This document shows positions 1 to 7,479 of a stretch of DNA of 32,744 nt, piece after piece. Positions within the stretch are counted from its first letter, which is position 1. Every line of letters begins with the position of its first letter. This DNA comes from Gammaproteobacteria bacterium (lineage in GTDB: Bacteria > Pseudomonadota > Gammaproteobacteria > JAJFKG01), in the NCBI GenBank assembly GCA_021773335.1, contig JAJFKG010000059.1, positions 1 through 32,744 on the forward strand, given 5' to 3'. The translations under genes were made by a program, and so were the position numbers. The notes under the pieces are model-generated. The model saw only the letters and a list, made by a program, of their open reading frames with translations, was not told where the DNA came from and did not search any database.

Positions 1-1
1 G

Positions 2-709
2 ATGAGCGACGAAGACGATCTCGTATTGAGCGAGTTGGACAATGACGAGCTTGTCCAGCAAATGCATGATGACCTTTACGATGGCCTCAAAGAGGAAATC
101 GAGGAAGCCGTCAACATCCTGCTTGAACGCGGATGGGCGCCTTACAAGGTTTTGACGGAAGCCCTGGTTGAAGGCATGCGCATTGTCGGTATCGACTTTC
201 GCGATGGCATCCTGTTCGTGCCGGAAGTGCTTCTCGCCGCCAACGCCATGAAGGGCGGGATGTTCATTCTCCGCCCGCTGCTGATTGCAACCGGTGCCCC
301 GAGGCTGGGCAAGATGGTCGTCGGTACGGTCAAGGGCGACATCCACGACATCGGCAAGAACCTCGTTGGAATGATGATGGAAGGCGCCGGCTTCGAAGTG
401 ATCGATCTGGGGATCAATAATCCGGTCGAAAATTATCTTGCGGCGCTTGAAGAGCACCAACCCGACATTCTCGGAATGTCCGCTCTGCTGACCACGACCA
501 TGCCTTACATGAAGGTGGTCATCGATACCCTGAAAGAAAAGGGTCTTCGCGACGATTACATCGTCCTGGTGGGAGGCGCGCCGCTGAACGAAGAATTCGC
601 CCAGGCCATTGGCGCCGACGCCTATTGCCGCGATGCGGCGGTCGCAGTTGAGACGGCTCAGGAGATGATGAAGCGCAAGCACAACCAGATGGCGGCGGCA
701 TCCGCCTGA
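2..709 (+). CDS. Methyltransferase cognate corrinoid protein (B12-binding)
   Basis: This cytoplasmic methyl carrier, of the MtbC/MttC/MtgC type, shuttles a methyl group on cobalamin between a substrate methyltransferase and a second methyltransferase that acts on tetrahydrofolate. Residues about 15-95 form the helical cap domain and about 104-225 the Rossmann-like B12-binding domain. The signature is present: D113-x-H115-x2-G118 for the lower-ligand His, S160-x-L162, and G191-G192. At 235 residues it has the family's usual length. The ATG is the second base of the window, so its ribosome-binding site and upstream partner are off the edge; the start fits the family. The substrate-specific methyltransferase (MttB/MtgB type) and a reductive activator are not in the window. 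The gene is followed by a strong terminator, so it is probably the last gene of its operon. The substrate cannot be read from this protein. Confidence 0.95.
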   Translation: MSDEDDLVLSELDNDELVQQMHDDLYDGLKEEIEEAVNILLERGWAPYKVLTEALVEGMRIVGIDFRDGILFVPEVLLAANAMKGGMFILRPLLIATGAPRLGKMVVGTVKGDIHDIGKNLVGMMMEGAGFEVIDLGINNPVENYLAALEEHQPDILGMSALLTTTMPYMKVVIDTLKEKGLRDDYIVLVGGAPLNEEFAQAIGADAYCRDAAVAVETAQEMMKRKHNQMAAASA

Positions 710-735
710 GAGGTTGGTACTCAGCGATACAAATC

Positions 736-774
736 AGGCCGCAGTGCTCCACGCACCGCGGCCTTTTTCTTTCT
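736..774 (+). terminator. Rho-independent terminator after the corrinoid protein gene
   Basis: AGGCCGC (736-742) pairs with GCGGCCT (758-764), and GTGC (744-747) with GCAC (753-756). One A-C mismatch separates the two stems and the loop is TCCAC. TTTTTCTTT follows directly. It lies 27 bases after the stop codon. On the other strand the stem is preceded by an A-run, so it may also weakly stop transcription from the convergent small gene. Confidence 0.9.
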
Positions 775-794
775 CAGGCGTTCAAACGGCAGGG

Positions 795-1064
795 CTATTT
801 GCCCATGGCCTTCTTGATGACGCCGACGATCACCAGGAGAATGGCGCCGCCGACACCACCGCCGGCAACCTGGGTGATAATGCCGCCAATATCCATGCCA
901 CCCTGCGCACCAAGCACCTGGGACAGGATCTGACCGCCAATGCCGCCGCCGACGATGCCGGCAATGGAGTTGAACAGCACCCCGAGATTAAACTGCTTTA
1001 AAATGGCGCCGGCGACATTGCCGCCCACCGCGCCCGCGATCAGTTGAATGATAAGATTTTCCAT
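795..1064 (-). CDS. Small glycine-zipper membrane protein, function unknown
   Basis: This 89-residue protein is almost wholly hydrophobic and rich in glycine. It has repeated small-residue segments near 10-22 ([13 protein letters not shown]), 34-47 ([13 protein letters not shown]) and 66-84, and ends in a basic tail (KKAMGK). The pattern suggests two or three tightly packed membrane helices of the glycine-zipper kind. The start is well supported by a GAGGAGG Shine-Dalgarno sequence a few bases upstream on the minus strand. It lies 78 bases downstream of the PhyH-type oxygenase gene in the same direction and may share its transcript. I recognise no named family. Similar short glycine-rich proteins are mostly annotated as hypothetical. 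Confidence 0.8.
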   Translation of the reverse strand: MENLIIQLIAGAVGGNVAGAILKQFNLGVLFNSIAGIVGGGIGGQILSQVLGAQGGMDIGGIITQVAGGGVGGAILLVIVGVIKKAMGK

Positions 1065-1142
1065 CGATACCTCCTCGTGGAAAAGCCGTCCGTTAGTTCT
1101 TCAGCATACCGATTCGGAGCCACATGGACAAATCCTTGGTGT

Positions 1143-1949
1143 TCAGTGTCCGCGGTTGAAATCGTTCCGCCCTGTCTTGTCTTCGCCGCGGAGCAGGAAG
1201 AGGGCACGGTTGGAATAGCCGTGCGGCGAGCCGGCGTCTTCCTTGTTCTTGCCGCTGTCGTGGTTGTAGAAACTGGTGGCGGGCAACAGCCGCAAAACCA
1301 GCCCCATGCGGCGGCGGTCCGAATGATTGGGGCCAGAGCCATGCACGAGATAGACATCGTGGATCGATATCTGTCCGGGCTCGAGCACAATGTCGCGCGC
1401 TGAGTCGAGATCCACCTGATCGTCGTCAATCACCTGGGCCAGGGTATAGTCGTCCCTGTGCTCCCAGTGATGCGAGAACAGCCGGTGCGGTTTGTGCGAG
1501 CCTGGAATGAATCGCATGCATCCTTGCTCGGGAGTTGAACCGTCGAGGGAAATCCAGACCGTCGTCGTTTCCAGCGGTTCGATGGGATAATAGTCACCAT
1601 CTTGATGCCACGGTGTCGCCTTGCCGTTGTTGGCCGGTTTGCCGAAAATGGTAATGCCCCAAAGAACCAGGTCGGGGCCTGCCACCTGTTCGACCATGTC
1701 TAGGATTTCAGGAATTTGTGCGAATTCAAGCCACACCGGATCGCCCTTGACGCCGTATGAGCCATCCGCCCCCAGGTGCGGTCCAAGGATAAAATCAGGC
1801 GAAAAGTCCGGCGCATCCTTATTGCTTTCAAGCAGTTGATCATAGGCCGCATGGATGCGGGCGAGGGTGGCCTCGGGCACCCGGTAGTTTTGCGGGATCA
1901 CAAGACCGTCCTCGTGATAACGGGCAACTTCCTCTGCGCTCAACGTCAT
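1143..1949 (-). CDS. Phytanoyl-CoA dioxygenase (PhyH) family Fe(II)/2-oxoglutarate oxygenase
   Basis: This 268-residue cytoplasmic oxygenase would couple hydroxylation of a small substrate to decarboxylation of 2-oxoglutarate. The iron-binding facial triad is visible: H115-x-D117 (WHQDGDYYP) and the distal H203 in VHGSGPN, with arginines R212-R214 placed to bind 2-oxoglutarate. The PGSHK segment (149-153) and the rest of the jelly-roll core are also typical. The start has a strong AAGGAGG Shine-Dalgarno sequence and the length is normal. The gene is divergent from a GbsR/MarR-type regulator across a 163-base gap holding a likely operator, so it may be controlled by that protein. The substrate is unknown. 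Members of the family act on acyl-CoAs, ectoine, phosphonates and other metabolites, and nothing here separates these. Confidence 0.92.
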   Translation of the reverse strand: MTLSAEEVARYHEDGLVIPQNYRVPEATLARIHAAYDQLLESNKDAPDFSPDFILGPHLGADGSYGVKGDPVWLEFAQIPEILDMVEQVAGPDLVLWGITIFGKPANNGKATPWHQDGDYYPIEPLETTTVWISLDGSTPEQGCMRFIPGSHKPHRLFSHHWEHRDDYTLAQVIDDDQVDLDSARDIVLEPGQISIHDVYLVHGSGPNHSDRRRMGLVLRLLPATSFYNHDSGKNKEDAGSPHGYSNRALFLLRGEDKTGRNDFNRGH

Positions 1950-2044
1950 ACGCGGTGCCTCCTTCGAAATTTACTGTCTCACTCTTTCGATAGCACGGGA
2001 TTTACCAGTTTTGAACCATGGTTGGATCCGGTTGGTGGCTCAGC

Positions 2045-2073
2045 TTGACTTTATGTTGGAACGGTATTATCTG
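2045..2073 (+). promoter_or_regulatory. Possible promoter of the GbsR/MarR-type regulator
   Basis: TTGACT at 2045-2050 is followed after 17 bases by TATCTG (2068-2073). An alternative -10, TATTAT at 2065-2070, would leave a short 14-base spacer. The inverted repeat at 2077-2094 would then cover the start of transcription, consistent with self-repression. Mirror at 30672-30700. Confidence 0.35.
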
Positions 2074-2076
2074 TAG

Positions 2077-2094
2077 TTTCAGTATAAACAGAAA
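2077..2094. promoter_or_regulatory. Putative operator A in the divergent promoter region
   Basis: TTTCAGTATAAACAGAAA matches operator B (2651-2668, TTTCTGTATTTACAGAAA) at 15 of 18 positions. The half-site ACAGAAA recurs nine bases on, at 2097-2103. It lies between the oxygenase gene and the regulator gene, just downstream of a likely promoter. This is the expected place for an autoregulated MarR-like operator. Confidence 0.6.
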
Positions 2095-2112
2095 ACACAG
2101 AAAGAAAATCCA

Positions 2113-2634
2113 ATGGAACTCACGCGCGCCATGGAATCCACCGTCCTCCATTGGGGGGAGATGGGGTCGCGATGGGGGGTGAATCGCTCAATCGCCCAGA
2201 TCCACGCGCTGCTCTATCTCTCTACCAAGCCAATCACCGCCGATGAGATTACCGAAACGCTGGGGATCGCGCGATCCAACGTGTCCACTAGCCTGCGCGA
2301 GCTGCAGAGCTGGAATCTTGTGACCCTGACCCACGTCATGGGTGACCGGCGCGATCATTTCGAAGCCAAAACGGATTTGTGGGAAGTCCTTCTGATCATC
2401 GTTGATCAGCGCAAGAAGCGCGAAATCGATCCCACGGTTTCGACCTTGCGTAAATGCGTGCTCGATGCCGGCGGCGATGGCACGCCCGAGGACGTTAAGT
2501 CAAGGTTGAACGATATGCTGCAGTTCGGTGAGACGCTCACCACCTGGTACGAGCAGGTGAGCCGGCTGCCGACGACGACACTCGTCAAGCTGATGCATAT
2601 GGGCGCCAAGATTTCCAGGTTCGTTAAGGGATAA
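2113..2634 (+). CDS. GbsR/MarR-type winged-helix transcriptional regulator
   Basis: This 173-residue DNA-binding protein has a winged helix-turn-helix at about residues 24-88. Residues ITADEITETLGIARSNVSTS form the HTH and HVMGDRRDHFEA the wing; a helical C-terminal part probably dimerises. The pattern and the N-terminal WGEMGSRWG segment fit the GbsR-like branch of MarR-type regulators. The founding member senses choline in Bacillus; the ligand here is unknown. The ATG at 2113 is preceded by a purine-rich AGAAAGAAAA. Similar 18-bp inverted repeats lie in its own promoter and just before the downstream operon, so it probably represses itself, the divergent oxygenase and the DUF4166-fusion operon. 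The next gene begins within about 35 bases. Confidence 0.88.
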   Translation: MELTRAMESTVLHWGEMGSRWGVNRSIAQIHALLYLSTKPITADEITETLGIARSNVSTSLRELQSWNLVTLTHVMGDRRDHFEAKTDLWEVLLIIVDQRKKREIDPTVSTLRKCVLDAGGDGTPEDVKSRLNDMLQFGETLTTWYEQVSRLPTTTLVKLMHMGAKISRFVKG

Positions 2635-2650
2635 AAATTTTGAGTGGCAA

Positions 2651-2668
2651 TTTCTGTATTTACAGAAA
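2651..2668. promoter_or_regulatory. Putative operator B before the DUF4166 operon
   Basis: TTTCTGTATTTACAGAAA has perfect 8-bp arms (TTTCTGTA/TACAGAAA) around a central TT. It lies between the regulator's stop codon and the likely start of the DUF4166 gene, and its last base is the A of that ATG. It closely matches operator A, so both are probably bound by the regulator encoded between them. Confidence 0.65.
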
Positions 2669-3369
2669 TGAATGAAACCGACATGAAGACGCACGAAACA
2701 TATTTCAGGCGGCACGGGTGCGAGGACATCGCGGAAGTCGCACGTCTTGGCAGCGGCGAGCTTCTCCGTGCCCACCGAACAATACGCGATCTCGTGGGCG
2801 AAGCAGGATGGTGGCGGCTCGCGGCCGCCGTGCGTCAGCGTTTCGGGTCGATACCGGCTCCAGACGAGCGCTGGCGCTTTCACGGCAGCATGGAAAGGGT
2901 CGACTTAACGCCGCCTGGCCGGTTGATGGCCTGGGCATCGCGCGCCATCGGTGCTCCCGTGGCGCACCGTTCAGGGTGCAACATCCCAATCGATGTCTAC
3001 GTCTATCTCGATAAGGGAGGAGCCGCTTGGGATCGTCTCTATCATTTTCCGAAGGTAGAAACGGTCACCGCCAGGACGGTGAAACGCATCGATCAGAACG
3101 GGCAGATGCTCGAGTGCTTCGGCATGGGCTTTGGAATGGAACTCGATGTTTATGAAGCCGATGCCGCCCTGCATTTTCGCTCAACATCTTTCTACCTGGA
3201 CATCGGCCGCTGGCGTGTGCGGCTGCCGCGCTTGCTGAGCCCCGGAACTCTTCTGGTCGAACATATCGATGAAGGTGAGGGCGCGTTTCGATTTCGCATG
3301 ACCGTCGAGCATGATCTGTTCGGCCGCGTGTTCTTCCAGGATGGTGTGTTCCGAAAAGTGGAGGCTTAG
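2668..3369 (+). CDS. DUF4166 domain protein (first of two)
   Basis: This 233-residue protein has a DUF4166 domain in its C-terminal two thirds. The domain runs from the FHGSMERVDLTPPGRLMAW stretch through GFGMELDVYEADAALHFRS to FRFRMTVEHDLFGRVFFQDG, an all-beta pattern without an obvious catalytic motif. About 70 N-terminal residues (ETYFRRHGCEDIAEVARLG onward) are extra. The function of DUF4166 is not known; it is often linked to short-chain dehydrogenases, as here. I placed the start at ATG 2668 because a GTG at 2644 would put the operator inside the gene; ATG 2683 is also possible, and none has a strong ribosome-binding site. Its TAG stop directly abuts the ATG of the fusion gene, indicating translational coupling. 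Confidence 0.8.
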   Translation: MNETDMKTHETYFRRHGCEDIAEVARLGSGELLRAHRTIRDLVGEAGWWRLAAAVRQRFGSIPAPDERWRFHGSMERVDLTPPGRLMAWASRAIGAPVAHRSGCNIPIDVYVYLDKGGAAWDRLYHFPKVETVTARTVKRIDQNGQMLECFGMGFGMELDVYEADAALHFRSTSFYLDIGRWRVRLPRLLSPGTLLVEHIDEGEGAFRFRMTVEHDLFGRVFFQDGVFRKVEA

Positions 3370-5199
3370 ATGGAACTGGTTCTCTGTTTATTGGTCATTC
3401 AGGGCGTCATGGGCGCGTTCGACAACTTCTGGCGCCACGAGATTACGGAAGCTCTTCCGAGTAAGCCTTCGGCGCGAGACGAACTCGCGCTCCATGCGAC
3501 CCGCGAGTTTCTCTACGGCATCATCTTCCTTGCGCTCGGCTGGTCTGAATGGCACGGCGCACTCGCCTGGATCCTCGCTGCGATGCTGGTCACGGAAGTG
3601 GTGGTGACCATGTGGGATTTCATTGTCGAAGACCTGACACGCAAGCTCCCGCCGCTTGAGCGCGTTCTGCACACCTTGCTGGCCATGAATTACGGCGCAG
3701 TACTCATAGTGTTGATCCCCATTCTGTGGGGTTGGTCGAAACTGCCAACCGCCATGGTGGCCGCAGATCATGGGGTCCTGTCCTGGATCATGACGCTCTA
3801 TGCCGCCGGTATCCTTGTCTGGGCACTGCGCGATGCCATTGCTGTGGTCAAGTTGAGCCGGCTGCAGGCACCGGAGTGGGAGCGGCGTCCGTTTGCGATC
3901 GCTCACAATACGTCACCAAGAACCGTTCTGGTGACCGGGGCGACCGGGTTCATCGGCGGTGCGCTGTGCCGCCGGTTGATTGAACGCGGTGATGAGGTCA
4001 TTATTCTGACACGCGACCGCGACAGTGCGGAATACAAGTTCGGGCCGCATGCGCGCATCGTTACATCGTCGTGTGAACTTGATGACGCCTTGCCAATTGA
4101 TGCAATCATCAACCTGGCCGGTGCTCCGGTGCTCGGGCTGCCCTGGACCGGAAAACGGCGCGCCGAAATCATGCGCAGCCGCGTTGGCACGACCAACGAC
4201 ATCCTGGAACTGATCGGCCGCCTCAAGACGCGCCCCGAAGTCCTCATCAACGCCTCTGCCATCGGCTATTACGGCGTCACAGACGATGTTGTGTGTGACG
4301 AAGCGCACCCGCCACAGGCGATCTTCATGTCGGACCTGTGCCGGACTTGGGAAGAGGCCGCGCGCCGTGCCGAAGATTATGGTGTCCGTGTCTGCATCAT
4401 GCGGCTGGGGCTGGTCCTTGGCCGTGACGGTGGCCCGCTACCCGCCCTGGCGTGGCCCATGCGGTTCGGTGCCGGATCCGTCATGGGCACAGGCCGCCAG
4501 TGGATGTCCTGGGTCCACCTTGAAGACGTTTTGTCTTTCGTGGAACAGGCTCTTGGGCGTCCGAAGCTGGCCGGTGCCTACAATGTGACGGCGCCTGAAA
4601 CGGTTACCCACCGTGAATTCATGACCGTTCTTGGCCGGATCCTGCGGAGTCCGGTGTGGTTCAAAATTCCGACCTGGCCGCTACGCCTGGCCATGGGCGA
4701 AATGGGTGATCTGTTGCTTGAAGGCCAGCGCACGTCATGCGCCAGGGCGCTTGGGCAGGGAGTGGAATTCAAACATCCCTGCCTTGAGGGCGCGCTGCGT
4801 GACCTCCTAGTGGAGCCACATCGTCAGGTTACCGTTCTTTACAATGCTGACTGCCCGGTGTGTGACGCCGAAATTTCACACTATCGCCACGCGGCAGGCA
4901 GGTCGGATGCGCCCCTGGCCTTCACCGACATCAACGCCCATCGTAACCACCTGGCGCATCGCGGCATCACAGATGGGGAACTCAAGCGGCGCCTGTACGT
5001 GTTGGGAGAGGGGGGTGAACTTCTGTCTGGCGTCGACGCGTTCCTTGCCATATGGCGCCGGTTGCCCGGATACGCCTGGTTGGCAGCGCTCATTGCGCTG
5101 CCGGGTCCGCGCCATCTCTTTTCCGCCATCTATGAGTGGGTTGCAGTACCGGTTCTTGCGGCATGGAACGCCCGCCGCGAGCGCCACAGTCATCACTAA
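3370..5199 (+). CDS. Fusion: membrane domain, TIGR01777-type SDR, DCC thioredoxin-like domain
   Basis: This 609-residue protein has three parts. Residues 1-160 hold about four membrane helices (near 1-17, 46-80, 103-121 and 136-154). Residues 185-480 are an SDR of the TIGR01777/YfcH type: NAD(P)-binding G190-x2-G193-x2-G196, NLAGAPV at 248-254, NASAIGYYG at 294-302, and a DUF1731-like C-terminal segment near 428-480. Residues 487-600 are a DCC (DUF393) domain with C495-P-V-C498, a thiol-disulfide motif. The SDR and DCC parts would lie on the same side of the membrane, presumably the cytoplasm. SDRs and DCC proteins usually occur as separate proteins, so this single chain suggests coupled redox steps. 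DUF4166 genes flank it on both sides. Substrate unknown. Confidence 0.9.
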   Translation: MELVLCLLVIQGVMGAFDNFWRHEITEALPSKPSARDELALHATREFLYGIIFLALGWSEWHGALAWILAAMLVTEVVVTMWDFIVEDLTRKLPPLERVLHTLLAMNYGAVLIVLIPILWGWSKLPTAMVAADHGVLSWIMTLYAAGILVWALRDAIAVVKLSRLQAPEWERRPFAIAHNTSPRTVLVTGATGFIGGALCRRLIERGDEVIILTRDRDSAEYKFGPHARIVTSSCELDDALPIDAIINLAGAPVLGLPWTGKRRAEIMRSRVGTTNDILELIGRLKTRPEVLINASAIGYYGVTDDVVCDEAHPPQAIFMSDLCRTWEEAARRAEDYGVRVCIMRLGLVLGRDGGPLPALAWPMRFGAGSVMGTGRQWMSWVHLEDVLSFVEQALGRPKLAGAYNVTAPETVTHREFMTVLGRILRSPVWFKIPTWPLRLAMGEMGDLLLEGQRTSCARALGQGVEFKHPCLEGALRDLLVEPHRQVTVLYNADCPVCDAEISHYRHAAGRSDAPLAFTDINAHRNHLAHRGITDGELKRRLYVLGEGGELLSGVDAFLAIWRRLPGYAWLAALIALPGPRHLFSAIYEWVAVPVLAAWNARRERHSHH

Positions 5200-5209
5200 G
5201 GAGGTCGTT

Positions 5210-5764
5210 ATGTCACTTTACCAGGACTTGCTTGGCGCAGAATACCTGAAGCTCCCGCCCGTGGTGCAGCAGATGCACATGGTGAATGGAGAGGTGCATG
5301 CGGCCGGTACCTGCAGTGTCGATCGTGGTTCAAATCCGGTGAGCCGATTTCTGGCCACGATATTGGGCATGCCGAAATCCGGCACCTGGATCCCGGTTCA
5401 TGTCACGTTCAGGCGCGAAAAGGATGGCGAGTGGCTGATCCGGAACTATGACGGCCAGGTCTTCTCAACGCATCAGGGCGCAGGCTCTGGTGCCGATGCC
5501 GGCATGCTGCTCGAGGGGTTCGGCCCCCTCCGGCTCGTCATCTCCTTGGATCTCGAGGGCGACGCGCTGGCGTTCAGACTGCGGTCTGTACGGTTGTTCG
5601 GTTTGCCGCTGCCGCACGCGCTATGGCCGAAACTCAAAGCCTATGAGTCAGAAGTTGACGGCTGGTACATTTCCTATGTCGACATCGGCCTGCCGTTCAT
5701 TGGCCGCCTGATCCGCTATTGCTGCCGTATTAGGCCGGAGGCTCTAGTTTCCGAAGCTGATTGA
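5210..5764 (+). CDS. DUF4166 domain protein (second of two)
   Basis: This 184-residue protein is close to a bare DUF4166 domain. The order is VNGEVHAAGTCSVDRGSNPVSR, then PVHVTFRREKDGEWLIRNYDGQVFST, FGPLRLVISLDLEGDALAFRLRS, LFGLPLPHALWPKLKAYE and a final YVDIGLPFIGRLIRY strand pair. The start is secure: AAGGAGG at 5198-5204 overlaps the preceding stop and lies five bases before ATG. It is the third gene of the operon with the first DUF4166 protein and the membrane-SDR-DCC fusion. Its last 21 bases overlap the end of the convergent hydratase gene. The role is unknown; pairing with an SDR suggests a lipid- or isoprenoid-like ligand, but that is a guess. Confidence 0.85.
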   Translation: MSLYQDLLGAEYLKLPPVVQQMHMVNGEVHAAGTCSVDRGSNPVSRFLATILGMPKSGTWIPVHVTFRREKDGEWLIRNYDGQVFSTHQGAGSGADAGMLLEGFGPLRLVISLDLEGDALAFRLRSVRLFGLPLPHALWPKLKAYESEVDGWYISYVDIGLPFIGRLIRYCCRIRPEALVSEAD

Positions 5765-6529
5765 AACGTCGCCGATTTCAGTCACACTGAATGAAAATGT
5801 TTCACCCGATTGCGGAAACAGGGTCTTCACCAGACTGCCGGTGAGCACCACATCGCCCTTGCGCAGGCGTTGACCGCGCGCCGACAGATGGTCCGCAAGC
5901 CAGCCTATGGCCTCATAGGGGTGGCCGAGAGCAGCGCTTCCCGGGCCACTGTCCACCACCTCGCCATTCCGCGTAACGGTACCGGTGACCGCGGCAAGAT
6001 CCTGCGGCGGCTCCACGAAGTCTGAGAGGATGGCGGCGGCATTCCACGAGTTGTCCGCAACTAAAGTCAGCACATCGAGTGCGCCATAATCCGCGTTCCG
6101 GTCATCGATGAGTTCGAACGCGGCGCAAACGCCGTCAACCGCAGCGGAAACGTCTTCCCGTGTCGCTGGTTCGCCAATACGGCCCAGATCGGCGGCAAGG
6201 CGAACGCCAACTTCAAACTCGATGCCGATCCGGCCATGTGCTGCGAGTGAAACCTGAACGCCACTGTGCAATTCGCGGGTCTTTAGAACACGCCCTGCGA
6301 TGGGCGTGCCGAACCCGACCATTTTCTGCATCGCCTTGGAGGTAAGGCCAACTTTGTAGCCGCAGGGCTCGCCCCATTTCTCCTTGAGCAGGGCCACGAA
6401 TGCGTCTTGCACATCATACGCCGCGGCGGCATCCGTGATGCCAAAGTCCCGTGAGATGCCGATAAACTGCGTCCCGTTGGCGTGTTCGTCAAACAGCCGT
6501 TTCGCTGCGCGTTCAGATTGGGAAGTCAT
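5744..6529 (-). CDS. 2-keto-4-pentenoate hydratase / fumarylacetoacetase-superfamily enzyme (MhpD-like)
   Basis: This 261-residue enzyme would add water to a 2-hydroxy-2,4-dienoate, or carry out a related decarboxylase or hydrolase step, in breakdown of aromatic or keto acids. The fold's signatures are present: YKVGLTS (58-64) with K59, the metal-ligand pair E104-x-E106 in GIEFEVGVRL, and a third acid E139 in AAFELIDDR. These correspond to the divalent-metal site of E. coli MhpD. GSLVKTLFPQSGE near the end is also typical. I chose the ATG with an AGGA Shine-Dalgarno sequence five bases upstream; an in-frame ATG ten codons earlier lacks one. No ring-cleavage dioxygenase or aldolase is nearby, so it works outside a recognisable pathway here. 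It is divergent from the DUF1638 gene. Confidence 0.9.
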   Translation of the reverse strand: MTSQSERAAKRLFDEHANGTQFIGISRDFGITDAAAAYDVQDAFVALLKEKWGEPCGYKVGLTSKAMQKMVGFGTPIAGRVLKTRELHSGVQVSLAAHGRIGIEFEVGVRLAADLGRIGEPATREDVSAAVDGVCAAFELIDDRNADYGALDVLTLVADNSWNAAAILSDFVEPPQDLAAVTGTVTRNGEVVDSGPGSAALGHPYEAIGWLADHLSARGQRLRKGDVVLTGSLVKTLFPQSGETFSFSVTEIGDVSISFGN

Positions 6530-6570
6530 GTCAGTCCTGCTTCCATGTGAAAGGATCATGTTCTGATGCG

Positions 6571-6620
6571 GCGGATCCGCGATGACATATGTCGCTTTTT
6601 ACCAGAAAAATCCCATATGG
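6571..6620. promoter_or_regulatory. Cluster of short palindromes between divergent hydratase and DUF1638 genes
   Basis: GCGGATCCGC (6571-6580) and GACATATGTC (6584-6593) stand three bases apart, and CCATATGG follows at 6613-6620. All are perfect. They fill the middle of a gap of about 140 bases between divergent start codons, where operators are expected. No matching regulator is encoded next to it. Mirror at 26125-26174. Confidence 0.35.
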
Positions 6621-6668
6621 TGAGGTAACACTAGGTCCCGTTAAACAGCAATCGATAGACTGGCGCCC

Positions 6669-7313
6669 ATGGATATCAATCCGTCAGAGGGCTTTGACTT
6701 CAAGAAGGGCAGGGGCAGTGTGCTGCTGATTGCCTGCGGCGCGCTGGGGCGTGAGATCATTGCGCTCATCGAAGCCAACAACTGGCAGCACTTCGATGTC
6801 ACCTGCCTGCCCGCCAAATGGCATAACACGCCGGACAAGATTCCAGGCGGCGTGCGCGAAAAAATCCGCGAAGGTAAAGGACGTTACGACAAGATCTTCG
6901 TGCTTTACGGCGATTGCGGAACAGGCGGCCATCTCGATACCGTGCTGGAGGAAGAAGGTGCCGAACGGATTGGCGGCCCGCATTGCTATTCCTTCTTCAC
7001 CGGTAACGAGTTGTTCGAACAACGCCACGACGACGACATGACTGCTTTCTTCCTCACCGACTATCTGGTGCGCCAGTTCGACAAGCTGATCTGGGAAGGC
7101 CTCGGCATGGACCGCCATCCCGAACTGCGGGACATATATTTCGCCAACTATACCAAGGTGATCTATCTCGCCCAGATCGAAGATCCTGCGCTCGAGCGCC
7201 AGGCCCTCGCGGCGGCGGACAAGCTTGGCCTGGCCTACGAGTTCAGAAAAACCGGCTTCGGTGATCTTGAGAGCTTTATGCAAGAGAGCTCACCCGAAAA
7301 GGTTATGGGTTGA
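6669..7313 (+). CDS. DUF1638 domain protein linked to corrinoid one-carbon metabolism
   Basis: This 214-residue cytoplasmic protein is of the DUF1638 family. Recognisable segments are LLIACGALGREI (20-30), CLPAKWHNTPDKIPGGVREKI (46-66), the nucleotide- or metal-site-like LYGDCGTGGHLD (79-90) and GPHCYSFFTGNELF. Four conserved-looking cysteines (C23, C46, C83, C106) could bind metal or a corrinoid-related ligand. The family recurs beside methyltransferase-type corrinoid proteins and MetV/MetF-type reductases in alphaproteobacteria and in methanogens, but its role is unproven. The ATG at 6669 has only a weak ribosome-binding site. It opens the plus-strand one-carbon block here, separated by 166 bases from the next gene. 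Confidence 0.88.
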   Translation: MDINPSEGFDFKKGRGSVLLIACGALGREIIALIEANNWQHFDVTCLPAKWHNTPDKIPGGVREKIREGKGRYDKIFVLYGDCGTGGHLDTVLEEEGAERIGGPHCYSFFTGNELFEQRHDDDMTAFFLTDYLVRQFDKLIWEGLGMDRHPELRDIYFANYTKVIYLAQIEDPALERQALAAADKLGLAYEFRKTGFGDLESFMQESSPEKVMG

Positions 7314-7402
7314 AGTTGCCGTCCTGGCAGCGCCACAATAATTCGTCTCGTCAGTAGTCTCCATCCTGCCGTCAAGTTGCAGCGAAATGCGCAGAAGCGT
7401 TA

Positions 7403-7416
7403 TTGATTCAGATCAA
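7403..7416. promoter_or_regulatory. Perfect FNR/FixK-type box
   Basis: TTGATTCAGATCAA is an exact TTGAT-N4-ATCAA site for the FNR/FixK/FnrL family of oxygen- or nitric-oxide-linked activators. Its centre lies 70 bases before the ATG of the DUF6455 gene. If it acts at -41.5, transcription would start near 7451, leaving a 29-base leader, a normal arrangement. Confidence 0.75.
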
Positions 7417-7479
7417 TGAGTGTTGTCCACGCCCTCGCTACGTTCGCCATGGTCGAGGAAGGTCTGGAAGGGCAGGACG

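Noticed and set aside
4844..5209. N-terminal extension of the second DUF4166 gene
   Set aside because: The upstream 122 codons overlap the DCC domain of the fusion gene out of frame. The AAGGAGG ribosome-binding site fixes the start at 5210.
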